A DNA stretch of 64,000 nt from Rivularia sp. MS3 (GCA_019192545.1 JAHCMI010000004.1:124001-188000), one strand, 5' to 3'. Positions 39,831 to 50,078 are shown, counted from the first letter of the stretch. A program made the numbers and translations. Notes: a model not told the origin generated them from the letters alone.

Positions 39831-40871
39831 ATGACTGATTCTATAAAGCTTGCCGTAGTCGGAGTTGGACGTTGGGGAGTTCATTTATTACGAAATTTTT
39901 TGGCTCATCCCTGCGTCGAAATTGTGGCGGTAGTAGATCCAAATCCCCAGTGTTTGGAGAAGGTAGAACGACAGTATAACTTAGACAAAAATGTTTTATT
40001 GACTACCGAATGGCAAAAGCTTCAACCGCTACCAAATTTAAATGCCGTAGTAATTGCTACTCCCGCCGTAACGCATTATTCCTTAATTGTCGATGCTTTG
40101 AACTGGGGATGTCACGTTTTAGCGGAAAAACCTCTAACTCTTAACCCTAACGAATGCCGTGAATTATGCGAATTAGCAGAAAAACAGCAGTTAATTTTAA
40201 ATGTAGATCATACCTATTTATTTCACCCAGCAGTAGAAAAAGGACAGTCGGTATTGCAAACTGGGGCTGTAGGAGATTTACGCTATGGTTACGCAACTCG
40301 GACTCATTTAGGTCCAGTACGCCAAGATGTTGATGCACTATGGGATTTAGCAATTCATGACATTGCTATTTTTAATAACTGGTTGGGTGAATCACCAATT
40401 CTTGCCCAAGCAACAGGAAAGGTTTGGCTGCAAACAGCTTCTGATAATCCTCTATCGGATTTAGTTTGGGTAAACTTAACATATCCATCTGGCTTCCAAG
40501 CATTTATTCATTTATGCTGGCTCAATCCCGACAAACAGAGACGTTTGGCAGTTGTAGGTAGTCGAGGCAGCTTAATTTTTGATGAAATGTTAGCAGATAA
40601 ACCTTTGACTTTAATCCAGGGAGAATTTGAACGTCAAGAAAACCGCTTTATTCCCGTAAATCAACAGCAGCAAATCATTGAAATCGAAAAAGGAGAACCA
40701 TTAAAACGAGTTTGTAACAACTTTATTCAATGTATAAAGCAAAATACTTCATCATCAATATCTAGTGGTTGGATAGGTACGAAGTTGGTAGAGGTTCTCA
40801 CTGCTGTTACGCGATCGTTAGAAGCTGGGGGTAAATCTGTTCCCGTTAATAGCAATCATAAGCAACAATGA
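39831..40871 (+). CDS. Gfo/Idh/MocA-family oxidoreductase
   Basis: 346 residues. N-terminal Rossmann fold with VGVGRWGVHLLRNF and VVDPNP, then the family signature AEKPLTLNPNEC with the catalytic Lys, then HTYLFHPAVEKGQ and a C-terminal beta-sheet domain. It is an NAD(P)-dependent sugar or cyclitol dehydrogenase; the substrate is unknown. The family often acts on nucleotide sugars. It ends five bases from the convergent kinase gene. Confidence 0.88.
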   Translation: MTDSIKLAVVGVGRWGVHLLRNFLAHPCVEIVAVVDPNPQCLEKVERQYNLDKNVLLTTEWQKLQPLPNLNAVVIATPAVTHYSLIVDALNWGCHVLAEKPLTLNPNECRELCELAEKQQLILNVDHTYLFHPAVEKGQSVLQTGAVGDLRYGYATRTHLGPVRQDVDALWDLAIHDIAIFNNWLGESPILAQATGKVWLQTASDNPLSDLVWVNLTYPSGFQAFIHLCWLNPDKQRRLAVVGSRGSLIFDEMLADKPLTLIQGEFERQENRFIPVNQQQQIIEIEKGEPLKRVCNNFIQCIKQNTSSSISSGWIGTKLVEVLTAVTRSLEAGGKSVPVNSNHKQQ

Positions 40872-40876
40872 TAGTT

Positions 40877-42817
40877 TTATCTGAATAAATTTTCCTTAAT
40901 ACTAGCTTGCGGTACTTTACCATTCTCGTTTACAGAATCAATTTGAGTAGAAACCGTAAATTTATTCTCACTATCTATTAAAGGTAAAGTGATTTTAACG
41001 GTGGTTCCTTGGTTAATTCCCGGACTTTCAAGAGTTATTGAACCTCCCATCAATTCAATGAGATTTCTTGAAATAGCTAGTCCTAATCCCGTACCGTTAT
41101 ACTTTCGTGTGGTGCTGCCATCCACCATCACGAAAGGACGAAATAGTTTTTGCTGCTGTTCTTTATCAATACCTATTCCTGTATCTTTAACAGCAACCGT
41201 TACACAAGCTTTACCGTTATGATGTTGAATTTCTGTAGTTATGGTAATGCTTCCTGCTTCGGTAAATTTAGTCGCATTACCAATAACGTTGATTAAAACT
41301 TGTTTGAGTTTTGCTGTATCGGCATTAACCGGAATTTGTTCTTTCAATTCAGGAGTGTTTAATAGCAAACCTTTCTGTCTAATATTCAGTGATTGCAGGT
41401 TAATCACTTCGCTAATAACTGTACGCAAGTCGATTGGTTTGATTACTACCGAAAGCTTACCTGCCTCTATTCTAGAAATATCAAGTAGATCGTTAATAAT
41501 CCCTAATAAATGAATAGCAGTCTCATCGGCACGTTTGAGAAACTCTTTTTCTTCTTCTCTATCGTCACACAAATCATCTCGAACCAATCTTATAGAATTA
41601 ATGATCACATTTAAAGGGTTTCTCAACTCGTGAGAAGTTGTAGCCAAAAAATGAGTTTTGCTTTGATTAGCTGTTTTCGCGTCTTTCCAAGCACTCTCCA
41701 ACTCTTCAGCCCACGCTTTGAGTCTTTCAACCATTTGATCTAATGCTTGAGCTAATTGATTGAATTCCCGAATATTAAAATCATGTGGAACCACAGAAGA
41801 AGTATCGTCCGAATGAAGGTTCAAAGCATAATCGCGCAGTTGTTCCACGGGGCGCGCTAAATAATGAGCTACATACAGAGATGCTAATAAAGTCGCACCA
41901 ATTAAACCAATGGTTAAAACAAATAAAAGAATTTTTATTTCCTTTAAACCGTACAAAGCTTTATCTACACTAGTAACGGCTAAAATCACCCATTTTTTGC
42001 TTCCATCATCTAACGGGCTGTTAATAGCTGTATATCCAGCAAGTAGCTGCGGACCATCTTTTTCAAAAAACAAATTGGAAGATTCTGTACGACCAGAGAT
42101 AGCATTTTTTACAATCTGCTGTAATTTTTTTGCATCTGCATGTTCGCTAATATTTGTACCTACTCTTTGAAAAATAGGGTGTGCCAAAATTACCCCATCC
42201 TCAGCAATTACTACCGTAGAACCTGTTAAAAATCCTGGATTATTTCTAATTTTATCGTGCAATAATTGCGACTGCATACTTAAGGTATAACGCAATTTAC
42301 CCGAAGGATTGTATACGGGAGAAGACAAGTTTAGCTCTAGCTTTGAAGGTCGGTCTTCTAAATCATTTACTTTCGATTTGGAAGATAAAGTAGGTTCTAT
42401 TTGAACTTTATTTTGAGAAAACGAAAAATTATTAAAATTATTAGTTTTACTACAGTTTCCAACAACAATTTTGCTGCCGGAAGCATTAGTCAATTGAATA
42501 CATTTTATTTGTCTGGGCAATTCTTTAGCTAGCTGATTGACGAATTCTTCTACTACTTGAGGATTGCCCGCTTGAAGAACCGTAGTTTGGGAAGCAATGA
42601 ATAAATTACTTTTAAGTGCATCAATAGTATCGACAATACTTTCTCCTTTCAGAGTCGCGCTTTCGATTAAGTTCTGGTGGGCAACTTCTATTAAACTAGA
42701 ACGTGCTTTTTTATAGCCGACAAACTCACCTATCAATAAGACTGGTACTGATAGTATTAATATCTTCGATACTAAAATTCGGCGAAATGATGATTGACGA
42801 AAATTCACCATTGGCAT
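40877..42817 (-). CDS. Membrane sensor histidine kinase with extracytoplasmic Cache-type domain
   Basis: 646 residues. Transmembrane helix near 13-30, a ~260-residue periplasmic region of the dCache type (residues 31-295, with VIAEDGVILAHP), a second helix (ILLFVLTIGLIGATLLASLY), HAMP (ARPVEQLRDYALN), a coiled coil, HisKA with His in ATTSHELRNPLNVI and HATPase_c (N-box VIGNATKFTEAG, G1 DTGIGI, G2 GTGLGLAISRNLI). It senses a small ligand outside the inner membrane. No adjacent regulator. Confidence 0.9.
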   Translation of the reverse strand: MPMVNFRQSSFRRILVSKILILSVPVLLIGEFVGYKKARSSLIEVAHQNLIESATLKGESIVDTIDALKSNLFIASQTTVLQAGNPQVVEEFVNQLAKELPRQIKCIQLTNASGSKIVVGNCSKTNNFNNFSFSQNKVQIEPTLSSKSKVNDLEDRPSKLELNLSSPVYNPSGKLRYTLSMQSQLLHDKIRNNPGFLTGSTVVIAEDGVILAHPIFQRVGTNISEHADAKKLQQIVKNAISGRTESSNLFFEKDGPQLLAGYTAINSPLDDGSKKWVILAVTSVDKALYGLKEIKILLFVLTIGLIGATLLASLYVAHYLARPVEQLRDYALNLHSDDTSSVVPHDFNIREFNQLAQALDQMVERLKAWAEELESAWKDAKTANQSKTHFLATTSHELRNPLNVIINSIRLVRDDLCDDREEEKEFLKRADETAIHLLGIINDLLDISRIEAGKLSVVIKPIDLRTVISEVINLQSLNIRQKGLLLNTPELKEQIPVNADTAKLKQVLINVIGNATKFTEAGSITITTEIQHHNGKACVTVAVKDTGIGIDKEQQQKLFRPFVMVDGSTTRKYNGTGLGLAISRNLIELMGGSITLESPGINQGTTVKITLPLIDSENKFTVSTQIDSVNENGKVPQASIKENLFR

Positions 42818-43449
42818 TCTCTGATAAGCATCTGTTGTTCAAACGTCAAAAATAAAGGTGATTTAACAAGCGACTATATACTTATATTATTAAGTTTATT
42901 ATTCCTAATAATCAAGTTCTTAAGTTGTTGTTAAATAAAAAGAAGCGCTAGATACAAATTTTTACGTTAAACCATAGAGATTCTAAGATTTAAATTGATA
43001 ATTGGTAGTTCTTTGTTACAGTTTAGGAACCTTCACATATCAGATAAGTCGCGAACCTAGTATGATAAAATTCCCGGCGAAGGAAAGTTTAGTATTGCTT
43101 GTTAGCGCTTCTAGTTTTAGTATTGCTTACTTGAATATTTCTAACTATTACACCATTGTTAACAAACTATCGAAGCCACCTTGATATTAATTTTAAGCAA
43201 CTAATTACAAAGCCTTAAGTGAGATATTTACGCAGTCGTCTAAATATAACTTTGGCTTTGGTACTAATACTAATGAATTCAAGGTGGTTATTGAGACTGC
43301 CTCAAGATATAAGATGTTTTCAACTTGAAAAGTTGACTGTATAAATCTAACTATATTGAACCTAATAAATTTCAGCTAAAATTGAATAATTTTTTAATGT
43401 GACTGTGCCTTGTTCAAAAAAATTAATATGAATTATATTTACAATATTT
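42818..43449. other. Non-coding spacer
   Basis: 630 bases between divergent genes. A short frame at 43062-43184 (about 40 residues, one hydrophobic stretch) is possible but has no ribosome-binding site, so it was not called. No repeats of note. Confidence 0.4.
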
Positions 43450-44145
43450 ATGACACAACAAAATCCTCCTCGAATCACAGTAGTTTTGGCAATGAGTGCA
43501 GATGGGAAAATAGCAGATGTTACCAAAGCTCCAGCCAGATTCGGTTCAATTGCTGATAAAGCACACCTCGAACAACAAATTGCTAGGAGTGATGCTGTTT
43601 TATTTGGCGCACAGACTTTACGTGCTTACGGTACAACTCTTACTGTATCCCATCGGGAGCTATTGCAACATCGATTAATCAATGGTAAACCATCGCAACC
43701 AATTCATATAGTTATTTCTAATTCCGGCGATTTCAATCCAGATTTACGCTTCTTTAAGCAGCCAGTTGAACGCTGGTTGATTTCAACAGCTACAGGAGCG
43801 ATGTTTTGGCAAGCAAGGGCGGAATTTAAACGCATATTAGTATTTGAAACGGCAACAGGAGAAGTTGATATTCGTGCAGCCCTGCAACAACTAACTATAT
43901 TGGGTATAGCACAGTTAGGAGTTTTAGGTGGCGGAAAATTGGTAGCGAATCTTCTAGAATTAAATTTGATAAATGAGATTTGGCTTACTGTTTGTCCTTT
44001 AATTTTAGGAGGGTTTGATGCTCCGACTCCAGTTGGAGGTTCCGGATTTTTAGCAAAAGTCGCTCCACGCCTACAATTAATGGAAGTTCGTACCGAAAAC
44101 CAAGAAGTATTTCTTCATTATTGCCTGCAACAATTCCCAGATTAG
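43450..44145 (+). CDS. RibD C-terminal-like (pyrimidine) reductase
   Basis: 231 residues of the RibD-C/dihydrofolate-reductase-like fold without the deaminase domain. Start ITVVLAMSADGKIAD, central DAVLFGAQTLRAYG, and the NADPH-binding LGVLGGGKLVANLLELN with LTVCPLILGG. It may reduce the ribosylamino-pyrimidine in riboflavin synthesis or act on a related substrate. No other rib gene is nearby. The stop is 33 bases before the GTG start option of the next gene, so the two may be an operon. Confidence 0.88.
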   Translation: MTQQNPPRITVVLAMSADGKIADVTKAPARFGSIADKAHLEQQIARSDAVLFGAQTLRAYGTTLTVSHRELLQHRLINGKPSQPIHIVISNSGDFNPDLRFFKQPVERWLISTATGAMFWQARAEFKRILVFETATGEVDIRAALQQLTILGIAQLGVLGGGKLVANLLELNLINEIWLTVCPLILGGFDAPTPVGGSGFLAKVAPRLQLMEVRTENQEVFLHYCLQQFPD

Positions 44146-44193
44146 ACTACGCTAAATAAAGCTTTTGCCGCTCGTATTGTGACTTTGACGGAA

Positions 44194-45372
44194 ATGGTGG
44201 AAAAAATTAAGTCAAGTTATTCTCTTGCTTGGATAGAAAAAGTTGCTGAAGTACCTAAAAGTTCTTGGAATGCTTTGGCACTTCCACTTCAGACTCCTTT
44301 TTTTGAGTGGGATTGGTTGAACAATCTCGAAACTTCTCGAAGCGCTACTGCACAAAGTGGTTGGTTACCGAATCACTTAACATTATGGCGAGATAAAACA
44401 TTGATTGCCATTGCCCCACTTTATCTTAAAGGTCATAGCTATGGAGAATTTGTCTTTGACCATCAATGGGCAGAGTTAGCTTATCGTATTGGGGTGGAGT
44501 ATTACCCTAAAATGCTGGGAATGTCGCCTTTTACCCCAGCCGAAGGTTATCGATTTTTGATTGCACCAGGGGAAGACGAAGATGAAATCACTTCTTTAAT
44601 GGTGCGGGAAATAGATTCGTTTTGTAAAAAGCAGCGTATCAGTGGCTGCAATTTTTTATATGTAGATCCCGATTTTCGTCCGGTATTAGAGCGTCAGGGT
44701 TTTACAGCTTGGCTGCACCATAATTATGTATGGCAAAATCATGATTTTACAACTTTCGATGATTACTTAGGTGCATTCAATGCCAATCAACGTCGCAACA
44801 TTAAACGCGAACGAAAAGCTGTTAAAAAAGCTGGTTTGGAATTTAAAGCACTTACCGGCGATGATATCCCCAGACAGTTATTTCCTTTGATGTACGATTT
44901 TTATGCCGACACCTGCGATAAATTTGGTTGGTGGGGTAGCAAATATCTCACCAAACAGTTTTTTGAATCGCTATACGAAAACTATCGTCATCGAGTCGCG
45001 TTTTTCGCAGCTTACAACGAACAAGATGACAGCCAACCTGTAGGAATGTCATTTTGTTTATACAAAAACGATAAAATGTATGGGCGCTATTGGGGTAGTT
45101 TCGAGCAAATAGATTGTCTTCATTTTGATGCTTGCTATTATTCACCCATTGAATGGGCGATTCAAAATAATATTCAAATTTTCGATCCCGGTGCCGGTGG
45201 AAGACATAAAAAACGTCGTGGCTTCCCAGCTACTCCCAATTACAGCTTGCATCGGTTCTACAACAATCGTTTGGGACAAATACTACGTCGCTACATCAGC
45301 GAAGTCAACGAACTCGAACAAAAGGAAATTGAAGCAATTAATGAGGATATTCCTTTTGCAATTAAGAGTTAG
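44194..45372 (+). CDS. FemAB-like / COG3146 acyltransferase-fold protein
   Basis: About 392 residues from the ATG at 44194. A GTG five codons upstream (44179) is an alternative. It belongs to the GNAT-related group often annotated peptidogalycan biosynthesis (COG3146). Conserved parts: SWNALALPLQTPFFEWDWL, FNANQRRNIKRERKAVKKAG, YRHRVAFFAAYN and FDPGAGGRHKKRRGF. It is likely an aminoacyl or acyl transferase, substrate unknown. The stop TAG is the first unit of a GAGTTAG heptamer array. Confidence 0.85.
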   Translation: MVEKIKSSYSLAWIEKVAEVPKSSWNALALPLQTPFFEWDWLNNLETSRSATAQSGWLPNHLTLWRDKTLIAIAPLYLKGHSYGEFVFDHQWAELAYRIGVEYYPKMLGMSPFTPAEGYRFLIAPGEDEDEITSLMVREIDSFCKKQRISGCNFLYVDPDFRPVLERQGFTAWLHHNYVWQNHDFTTFDDYLGAFNANQRRNIKRERKAVKKAGLEFKALTGDDIPRQLFPLMYDFYADTCDKFGWWGSKYLTKQFFESLYENYRHRVAFFAAYNEQDDSQPVGMSFCLYKNDKMYGRYWGSFEQIDCLHFDACYYSPIEWAIQNNIQIFDPGAGGRHKKRRGFPATPNYSLHRFYNNRLGQILRRYISEVNELEQKEIEAINEDIPFAIKS

Positions 45373-45420
45373 GAGTTAGGAGTTAGGAGTTAGGAGTTAA
45401 GAGTTAAGAGTTAGTAGTTA
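45365..45420. repeat. Heptamer array starting in the acyltransferase stop codon
   Basis: About eight units GAGTTAG/GAGTTAA; the first contains the stop codon at 45370-45372. More degenerate units continue to about 45500. Confidence 0.9.
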
Positions 45421-45567
45421 GTTATTAAAGGTTAAAAGTTAGGATTTAGGAGCTATGAATAAATATAATAACTGCTCACTTTTAACTGTTAACTGCTCGC
45501 TGAAAAGAATTACACTAATTCTAAGCATGAGAAAACCCTTAAAAGTATTTGAGTTTTTTAAGTAATT

Positions 45568-45948
45568 ATGAATCTAGCTGACAATTTAAAAGCAATAGAT
45601 GATAAACTTTCTCAACGACACATTGATTTAGATCCTGCCGGATACTTTATTATTTACATCGACCGGGAAGAAGGACTTATTTTTGCTAAACATTTTACTA
45701 ACATTATCGATGAGCGGGGTTTAGCCGTTGACCCGGAAACAGGAAAAGTAATTCCAGCCAAAGGAAAAGTCGAACGAACCCATACAACTGTATATTCTGG
45801 TAGAACAGCAAAAGAATTATCTGTAAAAATCCTTGAGGAAACTCAACCCTGCCCGATAACCATGTTTGACCATGCGGCCTATCTAGGTAGAGAATTTGTC
45901 CGAGCCGAGATTGCTTTAGCGACAGGGCAAGAGTACGTGCAGGATTAG
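45568..45948 (+). CDS. DUF4346 protein
   Basis: 126 residues. The block LDPAGYFIIYIDREEGLIFAKHF, with the later TAKELSVKILEE and HAAYLGREFVRAEIALATG, is the DUF4346 signature. In some organisms this domain is fused to dihydropteroate-synthase-like proteins, and in cyanobacteria it is often alone. Function unknown. Soluble, no signal peptide. Confidence 0.82.
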   Translation: MNLADNLKAIDDKLSQRHIDLDPAGYFIIYIDREEGLIFAKHFTNIIDERGLAVDPETGKVIPAKGKVERTHTTVYSGRTAKELSVKILEETQPCPITMFDHAAYLGREFVRAEIALATGQEYVQD

Positions 45949-46132
45949 AAATTAGGTAATAGGTAGTTGGTAATAGATAATGGCACACAGAGATAATAAA
46001 TTCTAAAAGTAGCGAGTAGCAAGTAGCGAGTAATAAATAAACTTTAACTCTATAAAAATGAGAAAAAAGTATTTAACTTACTACTTACTACTTACTACTT
46101 ACTACTTAATCCCTGACTGATAAGTCTATTCC

Positions 46133-46864
46133 CTATCCTTCAGACGATGGCTGGAAAACTAAATAGATATAGTATGTTGCCATCGGAATAACGGTAGCAG
46201 CAATCAGTAATCCTACTACCCAAGCGGTTGCATTTCCTTGGTCGGTGTCTTCGGCTTTGGTAAATGTTCCTTCTACTTGTACTTCGTTGGTAACTTCTGG
46301 CGGACCTGGATCTGGCTGCCCGGAAAGAACGGCAACAAGACGCTCTTGTGCATCTAAGATGGCTTGATTGTATTTATTACCGTTTCTTAATGGTACTTGA
46401 ACTGTTTCCGATGCAACACTTTCGGCGATATCATCCGGCATTATAGATTTGACTTTATCACCCGTAACAATGGCAGTACCATTAGTTACAGAGTCAATCA
46501 TTAATAAAGTTTGATTTGCTTGTGCTTCTTCGGAAGGAAACCATTTTTCAAATAAGGCTTTAGTAAAACTTTCGGGAGTTTCTCCGTAATCTAAACGGCG
46601 AATAGTTACTATTCGGACTTCATTACCGGTTTGTTTTGCCAATTCATCGAAGGCACTACTAATTTTACCTTCATTAAAACGGCTAATTAAATCTGCTTCA
46701 TCCACAATCCAAGTGTCTGAAGTCAGGTTTGGTATGTTATATACACCCGTAGCTAAAGCGGGTATCGAAAACACTGAAGAAACGAATACGATCATCGCTA
46801 GCGATAAAATCATCTTAGCGATATACTTTTTGCAACCCAAGAAGTGGCTGAGAAGCTGTTTCAT
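46133..46864 (-). CDS. psb32: TPM-domain protein, photosystem II repair protein Psb32
   Basis: 243 residues. N-terminal hydrophobic signal or anchor (IAKMILSLAMIVFVSSVFS), a lumenal/periplasmic TPM domain (NIPNLTSDTWIVDEADLISR... VRIVTIRRLDYGETP... QTLLMIDSVTNGTAIVTGD) and a C-terminal membrane helix (AWVVGLLIAATVIPMATYYI). This is the layout of cyanobacterial Psb32, which helps protect and repair photosystem II in the thylakoid. The name rests on this layout and should be confirmed by alignment. Confidence 0.85.
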   Translation of the reverse strand: MKQLLSHFLGCKKYIAKMILSLAMIVFVSSVFSIPALATGVYNIPNLTSDTWIVDEADLISRFNEGKISSAFDELAKQTGNEVRIVTIRRLDYGETPESFTKALFEKWFPSEEAQANQTLLMIDSVTNGTAIVTGDKVKSIMPDDIAESVASETVQVPLRNGNKYNQAILDAQERLVAVLSGQPDPGPPEVTNEVQVEGTFTKAEDTDQGNATAWVVGLLIAATVIPMATYYIYLVFQPSSEG

Positions 46865-47057
46865 AGCAGAAAACCACCATACGACTTTTCACCAAAAATA
46901 CTACATAAGTATGGTCAAAGTCTCGTTTTTGGCAGGCTTTTATATTGAAAAATCCTCATTAATATTGATAGGTATCGTGTAAATCGGTTAAAACGTATTG
47001 ACTTCAGTTTTCATTTATCACTGTTTTTAGTTGAATAGAATACGTATATAACAAATA

Positions 47058-47606
47058 ATGAATTACTTGATTGCAGTTTATAAAACCAGAGTGGAAGTAG
47101 AAGCAGCTCGGGATGCTCTGGAAAAACAAGATTTACCCAGGGAAAAAATTACTATTCTAGGTGAAGGTTATAAAAATACTGACGAATACGGATTAGTTGC
47201 ATCACAAAATCTAGATAAAAATAGTTTACAAACTCGTCTTATCTTCTGGTTGATACCGATTGGATTTGCTGCGGGTTATATTTTGACTTTATTTACAAAT
47301 ATCCAATTTACGCATATCGAGATAATTCCTACTGATGGTATTTCTAATACAATTATTGGAGGTTTGTTAGGAGGGATTTGTGGTTTACTGAGTGCTTTTA
47401 TTTTTCGGGGTTTCTTCGTCGTCGAGCTTGCACCTGAAAACACAGATGCTTGGCTTTATCGCGATAGGTTAAATGCCCGAAAGTTCTTAATTATCTTTCG
47501 AGACACTGAAGAATCGGTAAAAAAAGCAACTAACGTACTCCATAATTTTGATATGAAAAAAGATTCAGCTGCTAGAGTTTCAAGCAAACAATCTAAATCT
47601 GGCTAA
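47058..47606 (+). CDS. Membrane protein with ferredoxin-like N-terminus
   Basis: 182 residues. The start MNYLIAVYKTRVEVEAARDALEKQ resembles the small alpha/beta regulatory-like domain found at the start of general-stress and DUF1269-like proteins. Two membrane helices follow (FWLIPIGFAAGYILTLFT, NTIIGGLLGGICGLLSAFIF), then a second ferredoxin-like half (KFLIIFRDTEESVKKATNVL). Function unknown. Its last 27 bases overlap the convergent gene that ends at 47580. Confidence 0.75.
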   Translation: MNYLIAVYKTRVEVEAARDALEKQDLPREKITILGEGYKNTDEYGLVASQNLDKNSLQTRLIFWLIPIGFAAGYILTLFTNIQFTHIEIIPTDGISNTIIGGLLGGICGLLSAFIFRGFFVVELAPENTDAWLYRDRLNARKFLIIFRDTEESVKKATNVLHNFDMKKDSAARVSSKQSKSG

Positions 47607-48353
47607 AATATTTTCAATCGTTTGCGGCAAAATTTTATTTAATTCCCTGCTATCTTTAAACTGCATTATTTGAGTGGAAGTCAAATCAAAGGGAAATTCC
47701 CCAACATAATCTTGACGCTGCATTTGTGCAATCAGAATTTGTTCGGAGCGCTTGCTTTGAATAGCGTAACCAAGTTCGATACATGTATTTGCACTAGGAA
47801 CAAGCAAAGGTTTTTCCTTTCCGGTATCTACACTTGTAATAGGTGTCGCATCCGCAATAAATAACAAGCTTCTACGAATTTTTCGCATCATGCTGCTTCC
47901 TAATCGCATCGGCGCATCTTTTGGGCGAATCGACTCAATCAATTTTAAAGGAAGTCGCGATCGCAAATTCAATTTATCCAAACTATCAAGCAATCCCTCA
48001 CGTAAAGCTTCGCTAGCTTCGGGATATTCATTTTGATAGCTTAAAAAAATAGTCGGCTCTAACTGCGATAACAAAGCTTGCTTAGTAAAATAAATCTCAT
48101 GACTAATCAAATCGATGTTAGCAACACTATAACCACCACTACCTTCAATATAAAATTCTATATCGTCGCCTTCAAGATAACGCCCAAACCAAATTGATTG
48201 TCTGACTTCCTCGCTATCTTCCAAAAAATCTGCTCTTAAAGCCGACTTCAACAAACTTTTTTTACTAATACGAATATCCGGCTGACGTTTTTCCAACTCT
48301 GGAATCGGCTCATACTTTTCGATATACCAAGCTCTCAGAGCAATAATCGACAT
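47580..48353 (-). CDS. Hypothetical protein with a TIR-like domain
   Basis: 257 residues. The N-terminal ~110 residues are an unknown mixed domain. From ~115 on: TIFLSYQNEYPEASEALREG, then RRSLLFIADATPI, then NTCIELGYAIQSKRSEQILI and FPFDLTSTQIMQF. The strand-Asp-x-Thr, Asn...GluLeuGlyTyrAla and PheAsp sequence is the pattern of TIR-like / nucleoside-deoxyribosyltransferase-like folds, where the Glu is catalytic in NAD-cleaving members. Activity is unproven, and no other defence gene is adjacent except a possible PD-(D/E)XK protein 4.5 kb away. The 3' end overlaps the neighbour by 27 bases. Confidence 0.7.
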   Translation of the reverse strand: MSIIALRAWYIEKYEPIPELEKRQPDIRISKKSLLKSALRADFLEDSEEVRQSIWFGRYLEGDDIEFYIEGSGGYSVANIDLISHEIYFTKQALLSQLEPTIFLSYQNEYPEASEALREGLLDSLDKLNLRSRLPLKLIESIRPKDAPMRLGSSMMRKIRRSLLFIADATPITSVDTGKEKPLLVPSANTCIELGYAIQSKRSEQILIAQMQRQDYVGEFPFDLTSTQIMQFKDSRELNKILPQTIENILARFRLFA

Positions 48354-48636
48354 AACTAAAAGCTAGAAGGTTTAAATGTAACTAAGTATTTCAAATATTT
48401 AACTTCGTACAAGCTTACACCGAAGTGTAACCCTTAAGACAACATCCATATAAATATTCTGTCCCAACGCGATTGCTTAAACTTTCATTAACCAACCACT
48501 CCCAGACAATTGCACCAACTGTAAAATATTGATATCTCCTCACCCTCCACCTTTACTTCTATCAAGACTAGTGCAATTGTACTATAAAAGCCCAATATTA
48601 GCTATTAAAAAATGTTAACTGGTAGCTGAGAACTGA

Positions 48637-49506
48637 TTATTCTTCGGCTTCTAAAATGTCCTTAGCTTTTAAGATATTCTGCTTGTGTTCTTCAGTAACG
48701 CTAGGATACTTTAATTTGAGTTCTTTCAACTTAGAGCAGATGATATCAGCTACTGCCATGCGGGTAAACCATTTGCGATCTGCTGGAATAATGTACCAAG
48801 GTGCCCATTCGGTACTAGTGTGACGAAAAGTATCTTCGTAGACATTCATATAGTTGTCCCAAAAACCGCGCTCTTTGACATCGCTTGCGGAAAACTTCCA
48901 GTTTTTCTCGGGTAATTCGATACGTCTAATAAAGCGCCTTTTCTGTTCTTCTTTTGACACGTTAAGAAAGAATTTTAGAACAATAATCCCGTTATTAACT
49001 AAATATTTTTCAAAATTATTTATTTCTTTAAAACGCTGCTTCCATATATTGTTTCCTTTTGCATCTTCAGGCAACTGTTGTTTTTCTAACAACTCGGGAT
49101 GCACGCGCACTACCAAAACTTCTTCATAATAAGAGCGATTAAAAATACCGATTCTGCCTCTTTCGGGTAAAGCTTTAAAACTCCGCCATAAATAATCATG
49201 ATCTAATTCTTCTAAGGAAGGTTGTTTAAAACTAAATACCTGACAACCTTGAGGATTTATCCCAGACATAACGTGCTTAATAGTACTATCTTTGCCAGCA
49301 GCATCCATTGCTTGAAAAATAACTAAAAGCGCGTAAGTATTTTGAGCATAAAGAATATCCTGGTATTTTGCCAATCGTTCAATATCTTTTTCCAGCTTTG
49401 ATTTTGCATCTTCTTTTTCTTGGTAATTAGCTGTAAAGGCTGTATCGTAATCTTTTTTCAAAGAAATTTTTGAGCCAGGTTGAACAATAAAAGCATCGTG
49501 ATTCAT
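48637..49506 (-). CDS. ppk2: Polyphosphate kinase 2 family protein
   Basis: 289 residues, single PPK2 domain. Walker A MDAAGKDSTIKHV, lid and Walker B regions (GIFNRSYYEEVLVVRVHPE, VLKFFLNVSKEEQKRRF) and the conserved PWYIIPADRKWF are present. These enzymes phosphorylate AMP, ADP or GDP with polyphosphate. The single-domain length and ALPERGRIGIFNRSYYEEV pattern fit the class that can phosphorylate nucleoside mono- and diphosphates, but substrate choice needs assay. Cytoplasmic. No operon partners. Confidence 0.92.
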   Translation of the reverse strand: MNHDAFIVQPGSKISLKKDYDTAFTANYQEKEDAKSKLEKDIERLAKYQDILYAQNTYALLVIFQAMDAAGKDSTIKHVMSGINPQGCQVFSFKQPSLEELDHDYLWRSFKALPERGRIGIFNRSYYEEVLVVRVHPELLEKQQLPEDAKGNNIWKQRFKEINNFEKYLVNNGIIVLKFFLNVSKEEQKRRFIRRIELPEKNWKFSASDVKERGFWDNYMNVYEDTFRHTSTEWAPWYIIPADRKWFTRMAVADIICSKLKELKLKYPSVTEEHKQNILKAKDILEAEE

Positions 49507-50078
49507 AATCTACAAGTTCCGCTTTATAGTTATACGGCACCAACTGATGAATTGGCTTATAAGCTTCTAGATTAATAAGTAATATTCCCAGTAGCAGCAA
49601 TGAAGTAAAATAAATAAACAAAAGTTTGCAGATAATTATTGTTTGCAGCAAGATTTATTATAAAAATATAGGTATTAGTAATAGGTAATAGGTAATTGCT
49701 AGGTAGTAAGGCGTTGACAATCGTAGTTAAGACAAGAGAGTGGCAAGTAGCGAGTAGCGATAAGCATTCATGAGTAATTTACACTTTGCCAAATAGCAAG
49801 AATTTATTTATACTCACTTACCTAATATAGGAATCCTAATTAATTTTTGAAACATAGACGTTAGTCATAGCGCAACGCACAATTTCACAAGGGTTTCGGT
49901 GCGTTAGACTTGCGTCGTAACGCACCCTACAAATACTTAGTTTTTTATGTCCTGTTGGACACGCTGCGTTAACAATTTTCAAATCGGATTCCTATAGGTA
50001 TTAATTAACTCCTTATCTCTAACTATTAACTATTAATGATTAACTATTAATTGCTAACTACTAATTTTTAATCTGGGT
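49507..50078. other. Repeat-rich spacer
   Basis: 570 bases without a gene. Contains heptamer-like runs (49670-49760 and 50010-50065) and an inverted repeat, GGTGCGTTA (49898-49906) with TAACGCACC (49918-49926), part of a common dispersed GGTGCGTTA...CCCTACAAATAC repeat related to the one at 53524-53588. Confidence 0.6.

Noticed and set aside
43002-43184. Short frame with one hydrophobic stretch
   Set aside because: No start signal and no known family; left as possible only.
49427-49651. 74-codon minus-strand frame overlapping the PPK2 start
   Set aside because: Overlaps the well-supported ppk2 5' end in another frame.
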